A stretch of 14,062 nt of DNA from Scenedesmus sp. ARA3 (taxonomy: Eukaryota; Chlorophyta; Chlorophyceae; Sphaeropleales; Scenedesmaceae), in contig RWJK01000490.1 of NCBI GenBank assembly GCA_004335835.1, forward strand, positions 1-14,062. The letters are read 5' to 3'. The notes under the pieces are model-generated. The model made no database searches, had not been told where the DNA came from, and was given only the letters and a program-made list of their open reading frames with translations. The translations under genes were made by a program, and so were the position numbers. The stretch's first letter is position 1; every line of letters starts with the position of its first letter. Below are positions 13,966 to 14,062 of the stretch, piece by piece.

Positions 13966-14062
13966 AGACTAAACGTGCCTGTGCTTGTGGAGCAAGTAGC
14001 AGTACGAGCGGCAGTTGGCAGTTTTTGGGATGTACTTGCTGATTTTGCTGCTACAGCTAGGG

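Noticed and set aside
1..14062. Prokaryotic operon, phage or CRISPR interpretation
   Set aside because: No long genes, no Shine-Dalgarno spacing and no regular repeat-spacer array; splice signals explain the coding fragments better.

Overview
The window looks like nuclear DNA of a eukaryote, most likely a chlorophyte green alga (inference). There are no long uninterrupted genes, operons or ribosome binding sites. The coding signal is a chain of short minus-strand reading frames that end at GT splice donors (often GTGAGC) and restart after pyrimidine-rich AG acceptors in matching phase. The protein type, filamin-like Ig repeats with an EGF-like module, is common in algal surface proteins, but I cannot name the species.

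Main gene: minus strand, 9846 to 1812. By hand I could chain 22 exons whose phases all agree (3129 nt, 1042 codons plus stop). The predicted product has an N-terminal signal peptide, several filamin-type Ig repeats carrying many N-glycosylation sequons, one EGF-like module close to the membrane, and a C-terminal transmembrane helix with a very short tail. That is the layout of a type I cell-surface protein. One in-frame TGA (9336-9338) remains in exon 2. Two introns (4873-6546 and 7727-8527) are far longer than the rest and probably hold inserted DNA.

Upstream gene: minus strand, about 13010 to 10050, incomplete. It shows similar repeat-like exons and also ends in a membrane helix, with a TAG only about 200 bp before the ATG of the main gene. 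The two look like tandem relatives, although its exon chain has gaps.

Flanks: 1-1811 holds no gene I can support. It carries a diverged 230-bp direct repeat, a 50-bp direct repeat, and two sets of palindromes, including two adjacent ones of 36 and 38 bp. 13011-14062 holds a strong G-quadruplex motif and a duplicated block of about 105 bp with splice-site-like edges. I see no rRNA, tRNA, CRISPR array or complete transposon.
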